DNA from: Actinomycetes bacterium
GTDB taxonomy: Bacteria > Actinomycetota > Acidimicrobiia > Acidimicrobiales > Palsa-688
Direction of reading: 5' to 3'
Assembly (NCBI GenBank): GCA_021787035.1
Contig: JAJYMM010000135.1
Location: forward strand, 1 to 64,000
Length of the DNA: 64,000 nucleotides
Shown here: piece after piece, positions 45,464-54,055 of the stretch
Position numbering within the stretch: position 1 is the first letter of the stretch
Layout of the letters: each line of letters starts with the position of its first letter
The notes under the pieces: model-generated
Database searches by the model: none
Told to the model about the DNA's origin: nothing
The model's input: the letters and a program-made list of their open reading frames with translations, nothing else
Made by a program: the position numbers and the translations under genes

Positions 45464-48253
45464 GTGCCCCCAAGGAGGTGGCAGTGGCAGGGGTCGCCCC
45501 TCGCGACCTGGTCACTGGTACTGACCTTCGCGGTCATCTGGTCGGTCGTGGGCGCGCTCGGCCAATCCGGGGCGGCCAGCGCTTCCACGGCCCACCCTGG
45601 GGTCGCGCTCAAGGTCTCGAGCCCTTACAGCGTGAGAGTCGCCCCGGGCACGTGGGTTCCGGTCGTAGTCTCCCTCACCAACAAGCTCGGCACCGACCTC
45701 CAAGGAGAGCTGCTGGTGACCTCCTCCGTGCCTCAGCTATCGGGTGGCGTCCCCTATTGCTACAGCACCCGCGGAGCGGGAACTGCGTGTGTCTACCCCG
45801 GCCTTCGCAGCTCAGGTTGGTTCGCCTACGGCGCCAACGCCTTTGGCTCCAGCTCCTCCTACGGGAACAACACCCCGACGTCCCAGGTGACCTACAGGGC
45901 CCCAATCGACCTCGCTCCGGGTACTACCAAGCACATTGAGTTGGCAATCCTGGCCGCGGCGCAACCAAGCAACGTCTCCGCCCGAGTGGCGTCGTCGTCG
46001 GGAAGGGTCATCGCCGAGGCGAACGGGCAGGTCCAAGTGGGCAACAGCGTGACGCCTCCTTCGGTCCTCGTCGTGACCGACAACCCGAGCGTGCTCTCGT
46101 CGCTTTCGTGGCCGGTACCGGGTGGGCCCCAGGCGCAGGTGCAGTTCCTCGCTCCTTCGCAGCTACCGGGTTCGTCGGCGGTCCTCGGGGCCTTCGCTGC
46201 CATAGTCATAGACGAGGCCGACACCAGCGTCCTAACCGAGGCCCAGGGCCTAGCCGTCGAGGCGTACGTGGACGAGGGCGGGACCCTCGTGGTCGGCGGA
46301 GGTCTTTCCTGGGCGACCGACGTGGCCGGCCTGCCCACGAGCCTCCTTCCAGCGCAAGTGGTCGGCACACAGAGCACTGAACTGACTGAGCTCGGGCGCG
46401 TGCTTGGCGCGAGCGCACCGGGACAAGCCGCCCCGGTGGACGAGCTCCGTCCCTCGCCCGGCAAAGGCGCAAGCACCTTCCTCTCCGAGGGCTCGACGCC
46501 GCTCGCCGTCGAGGCGGGCCGAGGGAGCGGGCACGTCGTGGTCGCAGCGATCGACCCGGCCGCGGCACCCCTCGCAGGCTGGGCAGGCGACGGCGCCCTC
46601 GACTCACGGCTCACGGCTCCGGCCTACGAAACGGGGTACGCGGGCGCAAGCCCGGTGGTCTTCGCGGGTAGCGGCTTCGGCGTCACCGTGGCTGCGCCGG
46701 CCGCCTCGCTCGACGCCGCCGCAGGGGCCGTAGGACCGCAACAGGCGGGTGAGGCTCTCACGCCCTACCTGTTCCAGATGCCCGGGGGCTCACTGCCCAA
46801 ACCCGAGGTGCTCGGTCTCCTCCTCCTCGGCTACGTGGTCGTAGTCGGGCCTGTCTGCTTCCTGGTGCTCCGTCGCATTCGCCGGCGCGAACTGGCCTGG
46901 GTCGCCGTCCCCTGCCTGGCCGCGGTCGCCGTCGTGCTTTCGTACACGACTGGGGCCGGCATAGCCGTGGCGCCCAGGTCCAACGAGGTCGAGCTCGCCC
47001 GTCTTGCGCCGGGCGGCCACCTCGCCCAGGTGACCTCGCTCGGGGCCGTCTACCTCGCGCGGGGCGGATCGGGGCGGGTCGACCTGGCCGCCCGAAGCCC
47101 TACCGGAGGCCAGCAGGGCAGCACATTTGGCGGCCTGCCTGGCGGTGCGGTGAGCGACCTCGGGGTCGGCGCCGGCGCCAAGCTCACAGTCGACGAGGGC
47201 TCCCCAGGCTCCGAAGTGCTCCAGGTATCGGGACCTAGCAACAGCCTTGGAGGCTGGGCCGCGGCCGAAGACGCCACGGTGAAAGGGTCGCTGCCAGCCG
47301 ATTTCGGGCAGTCGGGTTCGGCCGTCCACGGCATGGTGACCAACCGCCTCGGAGTCGGGCTCGAAGACGTCACTTTGTCCACTGCGTCAGGGCAACAGAG
47401 GCAGTTGGGCTCGCTGGCCGACGGCGCGTCCGTGACCTTTAGCTTCCCCGTCCCCTCCGCGACCACGGGCAGTGGGCAGGGGGCGACGGTCGTGCCCGTG
47501 TTCCTGGTTGGCGGTTCGGAGCGCAACGGGCCAGCGTCCACCCGCCAGCAGGCGGCCGAACAGGGCCTCGCCGAACTGGCTCACGAGTACTCGGCCGCAA
47601 TCGGCGGCTGGCCCGTCCTCGTGGGGCTCGCCGACAGGCAGTTCCTGCCCCCCGCTCGTGCGTTGGGTTCAGTCGCGCTCACCACTACCGACGCGGTCGT
47701 CCTGCCCCTCGTACCGACCGCTGACCCGAGGGCCCGGCTCGCGGGCTTGGCTCCCGAACTGGTCGGGTCGACTGGCCTCACCGGAGCCGTCGCACTGGGG
47801 GCGGCCAGCGGCACGCTGGCGCTTGCCAAGGGAGGCTCGCTCGACTTGCAGTTCAGCCTCCCGGCAAGCCACTGGCGCGAGCTCAAATTGGACCTCGGGT
47901 CACCGGCCGGCTCGTCGAACACGCAGGGCTTCGGGTCGCAAGGGACCGTTGCCGGCTTCGCACTTGCTTCGGGCAGCCCCGCGAAGCTGGCCGATTTTTC
48001 GCTCAGCGCGTTCGACTACCGTAGCGGCGACTGGAACCGGCTCCCCGCTTTTCTCGGCACCGGTGGCGCGATCGCGGGGGGCGAGCTCGAGGCAGTGCTC
48101 AGCCATCCCGGCCCCTACATCGGCCCAGGTGGGGCGGTCGAGCTCCGCCTGTCGGCGCTCGTGGACGGTTTACAGGTCTTCGGCGCCGTGCCCACGCTCA
48201 CGGCCCTACCAGCGCTGGCGCAAGCCGCGAAAGGGGGCCAGATGCCCTCATGA
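45464..48253 (+). CDS. Large extracytoplasmic/membrane protein, first gene of the MoxR-VWA-ABC cluster
   Basis: The 929-residue product has an N-terminal membrane helix (LATWSLVLTFAVIWSVVGAL), a beta-rich extracytoplasmic region, a Rossmann-like segment resembling a class I glutamine-amidotransferase fold (FAAIVIDEADTSVLTEAQGL, VDEGGTLVVGGG) without a catalytic Cys, two central membrane helices (VLGLLLLGYVVVVGPVCFLV; AWVAVPCLAAVAVVLSYTTG) and a second beta-rich region to the end. I do not recognise a named family; similar proteins accompany ABC exporters and MoxR operons. The GTG start lacks a good site; an AAGGAGGT lies within the first codons, so the start may differ. Its stop overlaps the ATPase gene (ATGA). 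Confidence 0.75.
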   Translation: MPPRRWQWQGSPLATWSLVLTFAVIWSVVGALGQSGAASASTAHPGVALKVSSPYSVRVAPGTWVPVVVSLTNKLGTDLQGELLVTSSVPQLSGGVPYCYSTRGAGTACVYPGLRSSGWFAYGANAFGSSSSYGNNTPTSQVTYRAPIDLAPGTTKHIELAILAAAQPSNVSARVASSSGRVIAEANGQVQVGNSVTPPSVLVVTDNPSVLSSLSWPVPGGPQAQVQFLAPSQLPGSSAVLGAFAAIVIDEADTSVLTEAQGLAVEAYVDEGGTLVVGGGLSWATDVAGLPTSLLPAQVVGTQSTELTELGRVLGASAPGQAAPVDELRPSPGKGASTFLSEGSTPLAVEAGRGSGHVVVAAIDPAAAPLAGWAGDGALDSRLTAPAYETGYAGASPVVFAGSGFGVTVAAPAASLDAAAGAVGPQQAGEALTPYLFQMPGGSLPKPEVLGLLLLGYVVVVGPVCFLVLRRIRRRELAWVAVPCLAAVAVVLSYTTGAGIAVAPRSNEVELARLAPGGHLAQVTSLGAVYLARGGSGRVDLAARSPTGGQQGSTFGGLPGGAVSDLGVGAGAKLTVDEGSPGSEVLQVSGPSNSLGGWAAAEDATVKGSLPADFGQSGSAVHGMVTNRLGVGLEDVTLSTASGQQRQLGSLADGASVTFSFPVPSATTGSGQGATVVPVFLVGGSERNGPASTRQQAAEQGLAELAHEYSAAIGGWPVLVGLADRQFLPPARALGSVALTTTDAVVLPLVPTADPRARLAGLAPELVGSTGLTGAVALGAASGTLALAKGGSLDLQFSLPASHWRELKLDLGSPAGSSNTQGFGSQGTVAGFALASGSPAKLADFSLSAFDYRSGDWNRLPAFLGTGGAIAGGELEAVLSHPGPYIGPGGAVELRLSALVDGLQVFGAVPTLTALPALAQAAKGGQMPS

Positions 48254-49176
48254 CGACCTCCTTTCCGGCGACGACCGAGGAACCTATGGCCGGCGCGCCC
48301 CCGGTAGCGGTCCGGGCCCAAGCGCTGGAGAAGTCTTTCGGGGCTGCTCGCGCCCTCAGAGGGGCCACCTTCGAGGTCGCACGCGGAGAAGTTTTCGGCC
48401 TCGTTGGGCCGAACGGCGCAGGCAAGACGACCTTGCTCATGGTTCTCGCCGGCCTCTGCCGGCCCGACGCTGGCTGGGCCGAGGTGGCTGGCGCCAATGT
48501 GGCCACCGAGGCCGCCCGGCTACACCGGCTCGTCGGTTACATGCCAGAACACTTCGGCATCTACGACTCCATGACCGCTTCGGAATACCTGTCGTTTTAC
48601 GCGTCTTGCTACCGGATACCGCGGCGAAAAATCGAGCGTGCAGTTGGCGACCTGCTCGCAGTGGTCGGCCTGGTTCCCAAGCGTGACACGACCGTCGGCG
48701 GCCTTTCCCGTGGTATGAGGCAGCGCCTCTGCCTGGCACGTTCCCTCGTCCACGACCCCGAGGTCCTGCTCCTCGACGAGCCGGCCTCCGGGCTCGACCC
48801 GCGAGCGCGCGCCGAGCTGCTCGAGCTCGTAGTAGCACTCGGGGAAATGGGCAAGACGGTAGTGCTGGCGAGCCAGATCCTGGCGGAACTGGCCGAGGTC
48901 TGCACCTCATTTGGGATCCTCCATGAAGGATCCATGGCTTCCTACGGCACCGCGGAGGAGCTCCTCGGTCCGGGGGCTGACCTCGAAGGTTTGTTCCTCT
49001 GCCTCACCGAGGCGGCGAGCGATCAGGAGGCAGACGAAGGGGGCTCGGCCGAAGATCCGAGCGGAGAGCCTCGTGAATGCGCTCTTCAGCATGTAGGCCG
49101 GGCCCAAGAGCGAGGGGATTTACAAGAGGAACTACAAGACGGCAACCGCGGGGAGCAACGATGGCGGCGCCCGTAG
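48250..49176 (+). CDS. ABC exporter ATPase
   Basis: The 308-residue ATPase has Walker A GPNGAGKTT, Q-loop YMPEHFGIYDSMTA, signature LSRGMRQR, Walker B EVLLLDEP with ASGLDPRAR, and the H-loop position filled by Gln (LASQIL) instead of His. The YMPE Q-loop and SRGMRQR are typical of ABC-2 exporters of the NatA/gliding type. It powers the permease encoded next. The last 45 residues are acidic and polar. Start overlaps the 929-residue gene; end overlaps the permease by 16 bases. Confidence 0.9.
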   Translation: MTTSFPATTEEPMAGAPPVAVRAQALEKSFGAARALRGATFEVARGEVFGLVGPNGAGKTTLLMVLAGLCRPDAGWAEVAGANVATEAARLHRLVGYMPEHFGIYDSMTASEYLSFYASCYRIPRRKIERAVGDLLAVVGLVPKRDTTVGGLSRGMRQRLCLARSLVHDPEVLLLDEPASGLDPRARAELLELVVALGEMGKTVVLASQILAELAEVCTSFGILHEGSMASYGTAEELLGPGADLEGLFLCLTEAASDQEADEGGSAEDPSGEPRECALQHVGRAQERGDLQEELQDGNRGEQRWRRP

Positions 49177-50138
49177 CAGCTCCGGAAGGGATAAGACGCT
49201 CCGGGACAGTGAGCCGTGCATTTTCGGCGATCACCGCGAACCCGGTAGCGCTAAAGGAACTCCGCCTCCGCATGCGCGGGTGGCACAGCGCCGTGCTCCT
49301 CACGGGTTACTTGTGTGTCGTCGGCGCGGTCGGTTACCTCGGCTACGCAGGGATCGCCGCCAGTTCCTCAGACGTGGTCCAGGTTGGTGGCGCCGGCTCC
49401 TCGCTCTTCACAGGTCTAGCCGCGGCCGTGATGGCCACCGTGGCGCTAGTTGTGCCTGGTCTTGTCGCGCCCTCGGTAAGCGGTGAACGTGAGCATGGCA
49501 CTTTGGAATTGTTGCTCGCAACGCCAGTGCGGCCTCGCGGGATCGTGCTCGCCAAGCTGGTGGCAGCGCTTGCCATGGTCGCGCTCCTCGTGCTCGGGTG
49601 CGCCCCACTGTTCTGCATCGCCTACATGCTTGGTGGCGTAGGCGTGCGCGAGGTGCTCGAATTTGCCGCCTTCCTCGCGGTCGGCTCGTCTTGCCTAGGG
49701 GCCATGGGGATGCTCGCCTCAGTGAGCCTGCGGCGCGTTGCGCCTGCAACGGTCGTCTCCTACCTGGCGATGCTGGTGCTGCTGGCCGGCCCCTTCGTCG
49801 CCACCTTCGCGTGGCAGGACGCGTCCTCACCAGAGTCGCCTGTAGTCACGGCCACCGGCGTTCAGGGAGCATTGGAGGCCGTGAGCCCGGTCATGGGCGC
49901 ACAAGCGCTGATGGCCAGCAATAGTGCCTGCGGAGTTGGTGGTTTGGTGACGCCGCTCGTGGGTAGTCTCGCCCCCGGCACCTTCAACACCTGCGATGGG
50001 CCGGTTCAGTACACAACCGACATGGGACCTCTCGGCACCTGGCAGACCTGGGAGGCTACGCTCGCGTTCGACGGGGTGCTCGCTATCGCTTCTCTCGGCG
50101 CAAGCCTCTTGGTCTTCACGAAACGGGCCTTCCCGTGA
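49161..50138 (+). CDS. ABC-2-type exporter permease
   Basis: The 325-residue membrane protein has about six hydrophobic segments and an ABC-2 pattern: NPVALKELRLRMRGWHSAVL at the start, then SVSGEREHGTLELLLATPVR followed by PRGIVLAKLVAALAMVALLV. The ERE.GTLELLL..P motif is the classic ABC-2 permease signature. It works with the preceding ATPase; the substrate is unknown. The ATG at 49161 with GGGGAG upstream was chosen. Its stop overlaps the next GTG start. Confidence 0.9.
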   Translation: MAAPVAAPEGIRRSGTVSRAFSAITANPVALKELRLRMRGWHSAVLLTGYLCVVGAVGYLGYAGIAASSSDVVQVGGAGSSLFTGLAAAVMATVALVVPGLVAPSVSGEREHGTLELLLATPVRPRGIVLAKLVAALAMVALLVLGCAPLFCIAYMLGGVGVREVLEFAAFLAVGSSCLGAMGMLASVSLRRVAPATVVSYLAMLVLLAGPFVATFAWQDASSPESPVVTATGVQGALEAVSPVMGAQALMASNSACGVGGLVTPLVGSLAPGTFNTCDGPVQYTTDMGPLGTWQTWEATLAFDGVLAIASLGASLLVFTKRAFP

Positions 50139-52015
50139 GAGCGAATGCCAGGCACGACCCGCTCAGGCTCTTGCGCCGGCACGCGGCGCGCGTCGGCATC
50201 CTCGCAAGCACGCGCTTCAGGCCGAGCCGTTACCTACTCCGTCTCCGCCTCGCCGCGGCGCGACACCCCAGCCGCCTCTGGCGGGAAACCGTCCAAGATG
50301 CCGGGCCCGGCCTTGCCGGCGCGCTCCTGCCGCTCAGGCGCCGCGCCGACGTTGACGGGGCCATCCGAGCGGCACTTTCGGCCTTGGCGTGCTGGGCCGG
50401 GGCGACTGCGCTCGTCGTTGCCTGGTCCAAACTGTCGCCGGTTGGCGGCACATTGGCGCTGGCCGTCGCGCTGGGAGCCGTCAGCCTCCTCGGTGCTGCG
50501 GCAGCGTGGGCGCTCAGCAGGCCCCTGCCCCTCGAGGTCGCACGTGTGGCCGATGCACGCTTCGGCCTAAAAGAGCGCCTCGCGAGCGCTCTGTTTTTCG
50601 CCGGGGCCCGGGGCGTGCCAGACCCGAGCACGATGCAGCGCCGCTTGGAAGAAGATGCGGTCGAACGCGCACGCCAACACCGCCCGGCCGAGGCCTTTCC
50701 GCTACAGCGCCACAGCCGCCGCGCCTTCGTCGCCTTGACCGCGCTAGCCACGCTCGCTGCCCTCGCCTTCACTCCCAACCCCCAAGCGACGACCCTCGCA
50801 CGGCGTTCCGCCGACCGCGCCGTCATATCGGAGGCCAAAAAGGCGGTCGCCTCTGCCCGCCGCCGGCTCGAGCGCGCCCCACACCACGGCGGGAAGGAAG
50901 GCGCCCAGGCGGAGGCCGCGCTCCAGCGGGCCTTGGTGCAGCTGCGTAAAGCGGGGACCCCTCTGCAGGCGCTCACGGCCCTCTCGGCCCTGGAAAGCCA
51001 GCTGTCCTCTCTCCCCAACCTCTCCGCCGGGGAGGAGACGGCCGCAGCGGCGGCAGGCGCGGCCCTGGCTGGCACCCCCGGGACCGCGAAGCTCTCCCGT
51101 GACCTTTTCGCCGGGGACCTGAAGGCGGCTGCTGCCGACCTCCGCCATCTCGCCCAACGGGTCGGGGAACTCGGCGCCAAGGAGCAACGGGCGCTAGCAA
51201 AGGCTCTTCAACAAGCAGCAGAACGCGCCGGTGCCAATGGCGCGGGTAGCCGTTTTGGGCCTGGGCAAGACCAGCAACAGCCAAATGGCGGCACGACCTC
51301 TTCGCAAGGGGCGTTCAGCCCGTTCACCAACGCGCTGAGCCAGGCGGCCCAGGCGCTCGAGGCTGGCAAAGCCGGGGCCGCAAGCAAGTACCTCGGCTCG
51401 GCCGCCCGCGGCGCGAACGCTTCGGCAGCTAGTGCCTCGCTCCAACAACAGCTCGCTGCAGCCGAGGCGGCGCTCAGCAACGCTCAGTCGAAAGTGGCTT
51501 CACAGGCCCAGGCCGACACTTCGGGCCGTAAGGGCAACCTGGCCCGAGGAGCTGCGATGAAGGGCGGCGGGGAGAAGGGCGGGAGCAGTTCGCCCCGCTC
51601 CGCAACCGGCAACGGCCAGGGAAAAAGCGGCTCCTTTGGGTCCTCTCGCAGCGTTGCGGGCCAGGGGCGAGGCCGAGGTAAAGGCAGCGGGGCCGGAAAT
51701 AAGGAAAGCAAGAGCAAGGCCGGAAATGGCGGTGGCAATGGTCCGGCCCACAAAAGCGGGGGTGGGCGCTCTTCGGCGCAGGTGTTCGTCGGCGGGCAGC
51801 CTTCTGGCACAGAACAGGTTGTGGGCAAGCGCCTTGCCAATGGCTACAAGGTGAAGACGACCAACTACCGCCAAGTGATGCCCTCGTTTGAGAGAACGGC
51901 GCTCCAGGGGCTCGGCTCCCAGGTCCTGAGCCCTGCCGACCAGGACCTGGTGCGCAACTACTTCACTTCCCTTGGCGGCCAAACGACAAGGGGCGCCACA
52001 ACAAAGAAGGGGTGA
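50135..52015 (+). CDS. Membrane protein with helical region and low-complexity C-terminus
   Basis: The 626-residue protein has an Arg-rich start, two adjacent membrane helices (ALSALACWAGATALVVAWSK; GTLALAVALGAVSLLGAAAA), a third (FVALTALATLAALAFTP) and then a long Ala/Gln/Glu-rich helical region likely to form coiled coils. Residues about 380-590 are Gly/Ser/Lys-rich and disordered. The last 50 residues return to order (GYKVKTTNYRQVMPSFERTA). The position between an ABC permease and MoxR, and the helical layout, recall DUF4175-like proteins of such operons, but I cannot name the family. GTG start overlaps the permease stop by four bases. Confidence 0.75.
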   Translation: MRANARHDPLRLLRRHAARVGILASTRFRPSRYLLRLRLAAARHPSRLWRETVQDAGPGLAGALLPLRRRADVDGAIRAALSALACWAGATALVVAWSKLSPVGGTLALAVALGAVSLLGAAAAWALSRPLPLEVARVADARFGLKERLASALFFAGARGVPDPSTMQRRLEEDAVERARQHRPAEAFPLQRHSRRAFVALTALATLAALAFTPNPQATTLARRSADRAVISEAKKAVASARRRLERAPHHGGKEGAQAEAALQRALVQLRKAGTPLQALTALSALESQLSSLPNLSAGEETAAAAAGAALAGTPGTAKLSRDLFAGDLKAAAADLRHLAQRVGELGAKEQRALAKALQQAAERAGANGAGSRFGPGQDQQQPNGGTTSSQGAFSPFTNALSQAAQALEAGKAGAASKYLGSAARGANASAASASLQQQLAAAEAALSNAQSKVASQAQADTSGRKGNLARGAAMKGGGEKGGSSSPRSATGNGQGKSGSFGSSRSVAGQGRGRGKGSGAGNKESKSKAGNGGGNGPAHKSGGGRSSAQVFVGGQPSGTEQVVGKRLANGYKVKTTNYRQVMPSFERTALQGLGSQVLSPADQDLVRNYFTSLGGQTTRGATTKKG

Positions 52016-52025
52016 CCACAAAACG

Positions 52026-53069
52026 GTGGCTGGCTCAATTGGAAGCAGTAATGGGCACCTGCAGGCGGCGGGCGTGAACTGGCCTATGTCGCCCGAAACG
52101 TTTGCAGAAGTGTCAACCGGCATACAAGACGAGCTCGGCAAGCTCATAGTCGGACAAGCGGAACTGGTCCGCGACACCCTGATCGCCCTTCTCGCCGGTG
52201 GCCACGTCCTCTTGGAAGGCGTGCCAGGCCTCGGCAAGACATCGCTCGTGCGCGCGTTCGCGCGAGTGCTGGACCTCGGTTTCAACCGGGTCCAGTTCAC
52301 GCCCGACCTGATGCCCGCCGATGTAACCGGCACGACCGTCATAACCGAGGACGAGGTGGGGCGGCGCTTCGACTTCCAAGCGGGGCCGGTGTTCGCCAAC
52401 CTGGTACTTGCGGACGAGGTAAACAGGGCGACCCCAAAGGTGCAAAGCGCGCTCCTCGAGGCAATGCAGGAGCGCACCGTGACCGTAGGCGGGACGACGC
52501 GGCACCTGCCGGACCCGTTTTTCGTGTTGGCGACCCAAAACCCGATCGAGCTCGAGGGCACCTACCCGCTCCCCGAGGCCCAGCTCGACCGGTTCTTGTT
52601 CAAACTGGCGGTCCCTTACCCAACCGACGCGGAACTGGCCGAGATCGCCCGGCGAACGACCGGCGCAGCCGAACCCGAACTGGCACCCGTTGCAGGCGCC
52701 GGGGAGGTGCGTGCCATGGCGGCGCTCGTGCGTTCTGTGCCGATCGCCGACCACGTGATCGAGTACGCGGCCCGCCTCGTGAGCGCCTCGCAGCCCGGGC
52801 GGAGCCCGCTCCCCGAACTCCCCGGGTACCTACGCTTCGGTGCCAGCCCGAGGGCGGTCCAGGCGCTCGTGCTCTCGGCCAAGGTGCGCGCCCTCTTCGC
52901 CGGTCGCTTCAACGTCGCCTTCGAAGACGTGAGTGCGAGCGCCCACCCGGTCCTGCGCCACAGGCTGCTGCTCAACTTTGAGGCCGAGGCCGACGGGGTC
53001 ACGAGCGATTCCCTGGTCGACCGCCTGCTCCAAACCGTCGTGCCCGACCCAGTGGCAGCGTCACGTTGA
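52026..53069 (+). CDS. MoxR-family AAA+ ATPase
   Basis: The MoxR core is complete: IVGQAELVRDTLIALLAGGH then VLLEGVPGLGKTSLVRAFAR (Walker A GVPGLGKT), RVQFTPDLMPADVTG, NLVLADEVNRATPKVQSALL (Walker B LADE), FFVLATQNPIELEGTYPLPE with sensor 1 Asn, and QLDRFLFKL. MoxR ATPases act as chaperones that remodel or activate VWA-domain partners, here probably the following DUF58 and VWA proteins. GTG at 52026 or ATG at 52086 are both possible starts; the first is closer to the preceding stop. Its stop overlaps the next start. Confidence 0.94.
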   Translation: MAGSIGSSNGHLQAAGVNWPMSPETFAEVSTGIQDELGKLIVGQAELVRDTLIALLAGGHVLLEGVPGLGKTSLVRAFARVLDLGFNRVQFTPDLMPADVTGTTVITEDEVGRRFDFQAGPVFANLVLADEVNRATPKVQSALLEAMQERTVTVGGTTRHLPDPFFVLATQNPIELEGTYPLPEAQLDRFLFKLAVPYPTDAELAEIARRTTGAAEPELAPVAGAGEVRAMAALVRSVPIADHVIEYAARLVSASQPGRSPLPELPGYLRFGASPRAVQALVLSAKVRALFAGRFNVAFEDVSASAHPVLRHRLLLNFEAEADGVTSDSLVDRLLQTVVPDPVAASR

Positions 53070-54052
53070 GCTCAACCAACCCCGGGACAACCCGGAGCGG
53101 GCTAAGTCCCGCCGCACCCGACCGCCCAGAAACGGCCCGCCCAGAAACGGCCCGTCCAGGAAACAGCCCTGCCTCCCGTCTCGGCCTGACCCAAGACCTC
53201 CTAAAAGCCCTGCAACGCCTTGCGATCCCTTCACGTCGCGCCGTGCTCGGCGGCATCGCCGGACGGCGCCGCTCGCGCCGCTACGGCAGCTCCCTCGACC
53301 TTGCCGATTACCGGGCCTACGCACCGGGCGACGACATCCGCCGGCTCGACTGGAGCGCTTACGCCCGGCTCGGGCGCCTCATTATGCGCCTTTACGCCGG
53401 CGAAGAAGATACCTGCATCAACCTCTGGGTCGACACCAGCGCCTCGATGGCATGGGACGAGGCCACAAAGTGCCGGCCCGCTCGGGCCATCGCAGGTGCG
53501 CTCGCGTTCTTGGCCCTTGCTTCGGAGGACCGGGCAGCTTGCGCCGGCTTCTCCGGCTCAGTCGTAGGGCGAGCGGGGCCGCTCCGGGGCAAGCCGAGCG
53601 CGCCTCGCCTGTGGGCTGCGCTAGCCGACTTCCCGAGTGGAGGCCCGACCGGCTGGGCCTCCCTCGTGGCGGCCATTCCCTCGCTCCCACGCGGGATATC
53701 CGTGGTAATTTCAGATTTTCTCGCTGACCCCGAGGAACTGCGGCCCGTTTTCGCCGCCCAGAAGCGTGCCGGAAACGAGCTCATGCTCATTCAGGTCCTC
53801 TCGCCCGAAGAACTTCGCCCAAGCATTGCCGGCGAGCTCCGCCTCGTCGACTCAGAAAGCGAGGCATCCGTGGACGTCACGGTGGGGCGCGCCGCCCTCG
53901 AGGCATACCACGGAGCGCGGCTCGAGCACGGGCGTGCCCTTTCCGCCCTAGCAAGCTCTTATGGCGCCACCCTCATGCCGGTCGACGGGAGCCTGCCCCT
54001 GCGCCAGATCGTCCTCGGCGACATGTTGCGCGCACGAGTAGCAAGTGCCTGA
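53066..54052 (+). CDS. DUF58 protein (VWA-like), MoxR partner
   Basis: The 328-residue protein has the DUF58 signature YRAYAPGDDIRRLDWSAYAR and a following VWA-like fold with an intact metal site DTSASM (strand NLWVDTSASMAW). The first 40 residues are Pro/Arg-rich and disordered. DUF58 proteins are standard partners of MoxR. The TTG start overlaps the MoxR stop (TTGA), so they are coupled. It has no membrane segment, so it is a cytoplasmic link between the ATPase and the membrane VWA proteins. Confidence 0.92.
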   Translation: MSSTNPGTTRSGLSPAAPDRPETARPETARPGNSPASRLGLTQDLLKALQRLAIPSRRAVLGGIAGRRRSRRYGSSLDLADYRAYAPGDDIRRLDWSAYARLGRLIMRLYAGEEDTCINLWVDTSASMAWDEATKCRPARAIAGALAFLALASEDRAACAGFSGSVVGRAGPLRGKPSAPRLWAALADFPSGGPTGWASLVAAIPSLPRGISVVISDFLADPEELRPVFAAQKRAGNELMLIQVLSPEELRPSIAGELRLVDSESEASVDVTVGRAALEAYHGARLEHGRALSALASSYGATLMPVDGSLPLRQIVLGDMLRARVASA

Positions 54053-54055
54053 TCC